DNA of 44,229 bases from Prochlorococcus sp. AG-402-K22 (GTDB lineage Bacteria; Cyanobacteriota; Cyanobacteriia; PCC-6307; Cyanobiaceae): the NCBI GenBank assembly GCA_003216755.1, contig QCIJ01000015.1, positions 1 to 44,229 of the forward strand, in the 5' to 3' direction. Under the pieces are notes generated by a model, which saw nothing but the letters and a program-made list of their open reading frames with translations, did not search any database and was not told the DNA's origin. The position numbers were made by a program, and so were the translations under genes. Numbering within the stretch: the first letter of the stretch is position 1; every line of letters begins with the position of its first letter. This document shows positions 42,135 to 44,229 of this stretch, piece by piece.

Positions 42135-43031
42135 ATGAAAAATCTTCAAATTTATGCATATGTAGATGCCATAGCAAGAACTGGTTCCATCCGTAAAGCT
42201 GCAACTGAGTTTTCGATAACTCCATCAGCACTAAACAGAAGATTATTGGCGCTTGAGGATGAGTTAAAGGTAAAAATATTTGAGAGAATCGGGAACGGCA
42301 TGAGATTAAATCAGGCTGGTGAAATAATAGTCACTTTATTTAGATCTCAATTAAGTGAAATCAATAATTTAAAGTCGCAATTAGCTGATTTTTCAGGATT
42401 AAAGAGAGGTCAAATTTCAATTATTTGTAGTCAATCTTTGCTACCGTATTTTTTACCAACCCAAATAGACCAATTTCAGGACAAGTTGCCAGATATCAAA
42501 TTTAATATAAATGTTGGTGATGGTGAAAAGGCGATTTCATATTTGAGAGATTTTAAAAGTGATTTAGCACTTATCTTTGAACCTGTCCGTTCAAATTACA
42601 TTGAAACTATCTCAACTATTAATCAGCCAATACAGGCTGTCATGTCTCCAGAACATCCTCTTTCAAAATTCAAAAGTATAAATTTAGCAGATTGCATTAA
42701 ATATCCTTTAGCTCTTCCCCCCTCCCCGTATGCTGTTAGAGAAATTCTTGAAACAGCCGCAGCAGAGGAATCTTTAGATTTAAATCCAACTGTAGAGGCT
42801 GAAAGCTATATTTTCCTTCATAATTTTGTATCAAGAAAAAAAAATGCTATTTCCTTTGAAGTAGAAATAGACGTACCAAAACAATCGCTTGATAGATCAA
42901 TTTCAACTGTCCCTATTAATCTTTCAAAATCTCATCAAGGACAAATACATCTACTTAAACTTCAAGGAAGAACATTCTCAGGAGCAACAGAACAATTTAT
43001 AAAGCAACTACTTTATGTGTTTAATAACTAA
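42135..43031 (+). CDS. LysR-family transcriptional regulator
   Basis: This normal-length (298-residue) LysR protein has its helix-turn-helix in residues about 2-60 (AIARTGSIRKAATEFSITPSALNRRLLALE). The effector-binding domain follows, with ISIICSQSLLPYFLPTQI, DLALIFEPV and LADCIKYPLALPPSPYAVRE. It is divergent from the transporter operon and shares its NtcA-type promoter, so it probably controls that operon in response to the transported compound or a breakdown product. Confidence 0.9.
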   Translation: MKNLQIYAYVDAIARTGSIRKAATEFSITPSALNRRLLALEDELKVKIFERIGNGMRLNQAGEIIVTLFRSQLSEINNLKSQLADFSGLKRGQISIICSQSLLPYFLPTQIDQFQDKLPDIKFNINVGDGEKAISYLRDFKSDLALIFEPVRSNYIETISTINQPIQAVMSPEHPLSKFKSINLADCIKYPLALPPSPYAVREILETAAAEESLDLNPTVEAESYIFLHNFVSRKKNAISFEVEIDVPKQSLDRSISTVPINLSKSHQGQIHLLKLQGRTFSGATEQFIKQLLYVFNN

Positions 43032-43051
43032 TATTAAAAAAACTTTTTTCA

Positions 43052-43192
43052 ATGAACTCTGTTCATGGAAATAAGTGTCAATGTCCTATCTACAGCGGGT
43101 TAAAAGAATGGACTGGAGCAAAGCAATTCCCTACTCAGCAGAACATTTGCGATAGAGGAGTTCAGCTGATTGAGAGTATAGATATTGTTTGA
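43052..43192 (+). CDS. Possible small Cys-containing protein, 46 residues
   Basis: An ATG-started frame of 46 residues (MNSVHGNKCQCPIYSG...) contains a CxC pair and a third Cys (QQNICDRG). The stretch is visibly richer in GC than the flanking spacers, which supports coding. It is too short for a firm call and no family is recognised. It lies 20 bp after the LysR stop. The spacer 43193-43289 is AT-rich and probably holds the promoter of the RTX gene. Confidence 0.4.
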   Translation: MNSVHGNKCQCPIYSGLKEWTGAKQFPTQQNICDRGVQLIESIDIV

Positions 43193-43289
43193 ATTATTAA
43201 ATAAGAAGATTTTTATAGATTTATATAATTATCGTGTATAAAAATAATACTATAGATAATTTATTTTCAATAACTAGTTAAATAGATTT

Positions 43290-44229
43290 ATGACTAGTAG
43301 TTATTATAAAACAGGTAACGACGAAGATAATTTAATAAGAGGCACTAGTGCCTCCGAAATAATAGATGGTTTAGGAGGAGACGACATCCTCATTGGAGGA
43401 GATGGAGATGACATAATTTCTGGTGGATCCGGTACTAATACTATTTATGGTGATGCCGGAGATGACACGATCACATCCAATGGAGAGGGAGATGTTGTTG
43501 ATGCTGGAGCTGGGAATAATACAATTACTATTGGTAGCGATGCTAATGGAGGAGAGTTCACCTCAGGTGATGGAAATGATAGTTATGTAATAGAAGAAGG
43601 TGCGACTGGACTATTTACTATTACATCCGGAACAGGAAATGACGAATATATTATTAATGGATTTTATGGAAATGATAGATGGGATAGAGGTTATGTTGTC
43701 ATTACGAGTGATTCAGGCACTAATGGAAATAAAACTTTAGTTCTCGAGGATGGTGCGTCTCTTGCTAATTGGGATTGGGAGCACGGTGCGGTTTTTCAAT
43801 CTGGTTCAGGTGATGATGTCATAACTACTAGGAGTGGTAGTAGTACTCTTGGTCATTTCCGTACCAATGGTGGCAACGATATTCTTAACTTGGCTGGTTA
43901 TCGCTACGAATCAAACGTTTATGCAGGTAGTGGTGATGACACTATAAAACTCCATCATGATGAAACCTCTGTCAATTTCAACTATGCATGGTCAAGAATT
44001 TATGGAGGTGATGATGATGACACTATTGAAGTTACCGGAGATACTGTAGCCGCTCTATTTATCTTCGGAGATGAGGGTGATGATGTCATAGATATATCAG
44101 CAGGTAAATTACATTCCTATGACGGAATGGACTTTCAGGTTCGTGGTGGTTCAGGTGATGACATATTAATTGGCAATGACGATAATAATATTTTCGAGGG
44201 AGGAAGTGGAGATGATTCCATCTATGGCG
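43290..44229 (+). CDS. RTX-type calcium-binding repeat protein, N-terminal part (3' end outside window)
   Basis: From ATG 43290 the frame is open for 313 codons to the window end. The protein begins MTSSYYKTGNDEDNLIRGTS and runs into GG-x-G-x-D-x-hydrophobic nonapeptide repeats (DGLGGDDILIGGDGDDIISGG; YGDAGDDTI; GGSGDDILIG; EGGSGDDSIYG). These bind calcium in a beta-roll after export. No N-terminal signal peptide is seen, as expected for type I secretion, whose signal is C-terminal. Asp/Gly-rich blocks alternate with less regular segments. It may be the same kind of protein as the one ending at 1576, but a separate gene. Confidence 0.88.
   Translation, partial: MTSSYYKTGNDEDNLIRGTSASEIIDGLGGDDILIGGDGDDIISGGSGTNTIYGDAGDDTITSNGEGDVVDAGAGNNTITIGSDANGGEFTSGDGNDSYVIEEGATGLFTITSGTGNDEYIINGFYGNDRWDRGYVVITSDSGTNGNKTLVLEDGASLANWDWEHGAVFQSGSGDDVITTRSGSSTLGHFRTNGGNDILNLAGYRYESNVYAGSGDDTIKLHHDETSVNFNYAWSRIYGGDDDDTIEVTGDTVAALFIFGDEGDDVIDISAGKLHSYDGMDFQVRGGSGDDILIGNDDNNIFEGGSGDDSIYG

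Noticed and set aside
42135..43031. A second regulator-binding-domain fusion like the one at 34272
   Set aside because: At 298 residues it is a standard LysR protein with no extra domain.

Overview
The window looks like part of a high-light-adapted Prochlorococcus genome. It is very AT-rich and gene-dense, with short spacers and many 4-bp overlaps. The gene set fits: a class II (B12-dependent) ribonucleotide reductase, phnDCE with a double-length permease, a CPP1-like J-domain membrane protein, a Psb32/TPM-type protein, DUF92, DUF3531, tiny single-helix proteins and a 6S RNA next to purK. This assignment rests on recognised families and gene order, not on a search.

Layout. (1) 1-1576 is the 3' end of a giant repeat protein, followed by a gene-poor stretch (1577-2143) with short repeats and a possible structured RNA. 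(2) 2144-26189 is mostly core: 6S RNA, purK, aroB, a MidA-type methyltransferase, a TPM protein, a metallophosphoesterase, nadA, a C-terminal processing protease, ispG, a family-4-like uracil-DNA glycosylase, aspC, phnDCE, an SGNH hydrolase, DUF92, rsmE, DUF3531, an ABC ATPase, hslO, a CPP1-like gene, prfC, a methyltransferase and nrdJ. (3) 26190-29935 is a patch of small accessory genes. It holds a predicted glutamine ('downstream-peptide') riboswitch ahead of a 33-residue protein, two paralogous 86-87-residue proteins, two broken tRNA 5' halves, a TPR protein with a decayed copy of its leader, and a small lipoprotein. (4) 30054-43031 is the most unusual part. Three divergent units carry an AprA-like flavoprotein, an 8-Cys ferredoxin, a HEAT-repeat protein and an Mrp-type ATPase; a LysR regulator fused to an ABC-type substrate-binding domain; a TauA/TauC/TauB-like importer with an allophanate-hydrolase-like amidase and an M20 hydrolase; and a second LysR regulator. 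(5) 43290-44229 is the 5' end of an RTX-type calcium-binding repeat protein that runs off the window.

How region 4 may work (inference): the importer brings in a small organic nitrogen and/or sulfur compound. The M20 hydrolase and amidase would release ammonium or an acyl/carbamoyl group, and the AprA-like flavoprotein with its ferredoxin would carry out a redox step supported by Fe-S assembly from the Mrp ATPase. Both divergent promoter regions contain a perfect GTA-N8-TAC NtcA-type box. The one at 41976-41989 has a correctly spaced -10 element on each side, so nitrogen control is likely. The LysR regulator with its own SsuA/TauA-like domain probably senses the transported compound in the cytoplasm. 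The substrate cannot be named from sequence alone. The tRNA fragments and giant repeat genes around this block suggest a hypervariable genomic island; no integrase is seen in the window.
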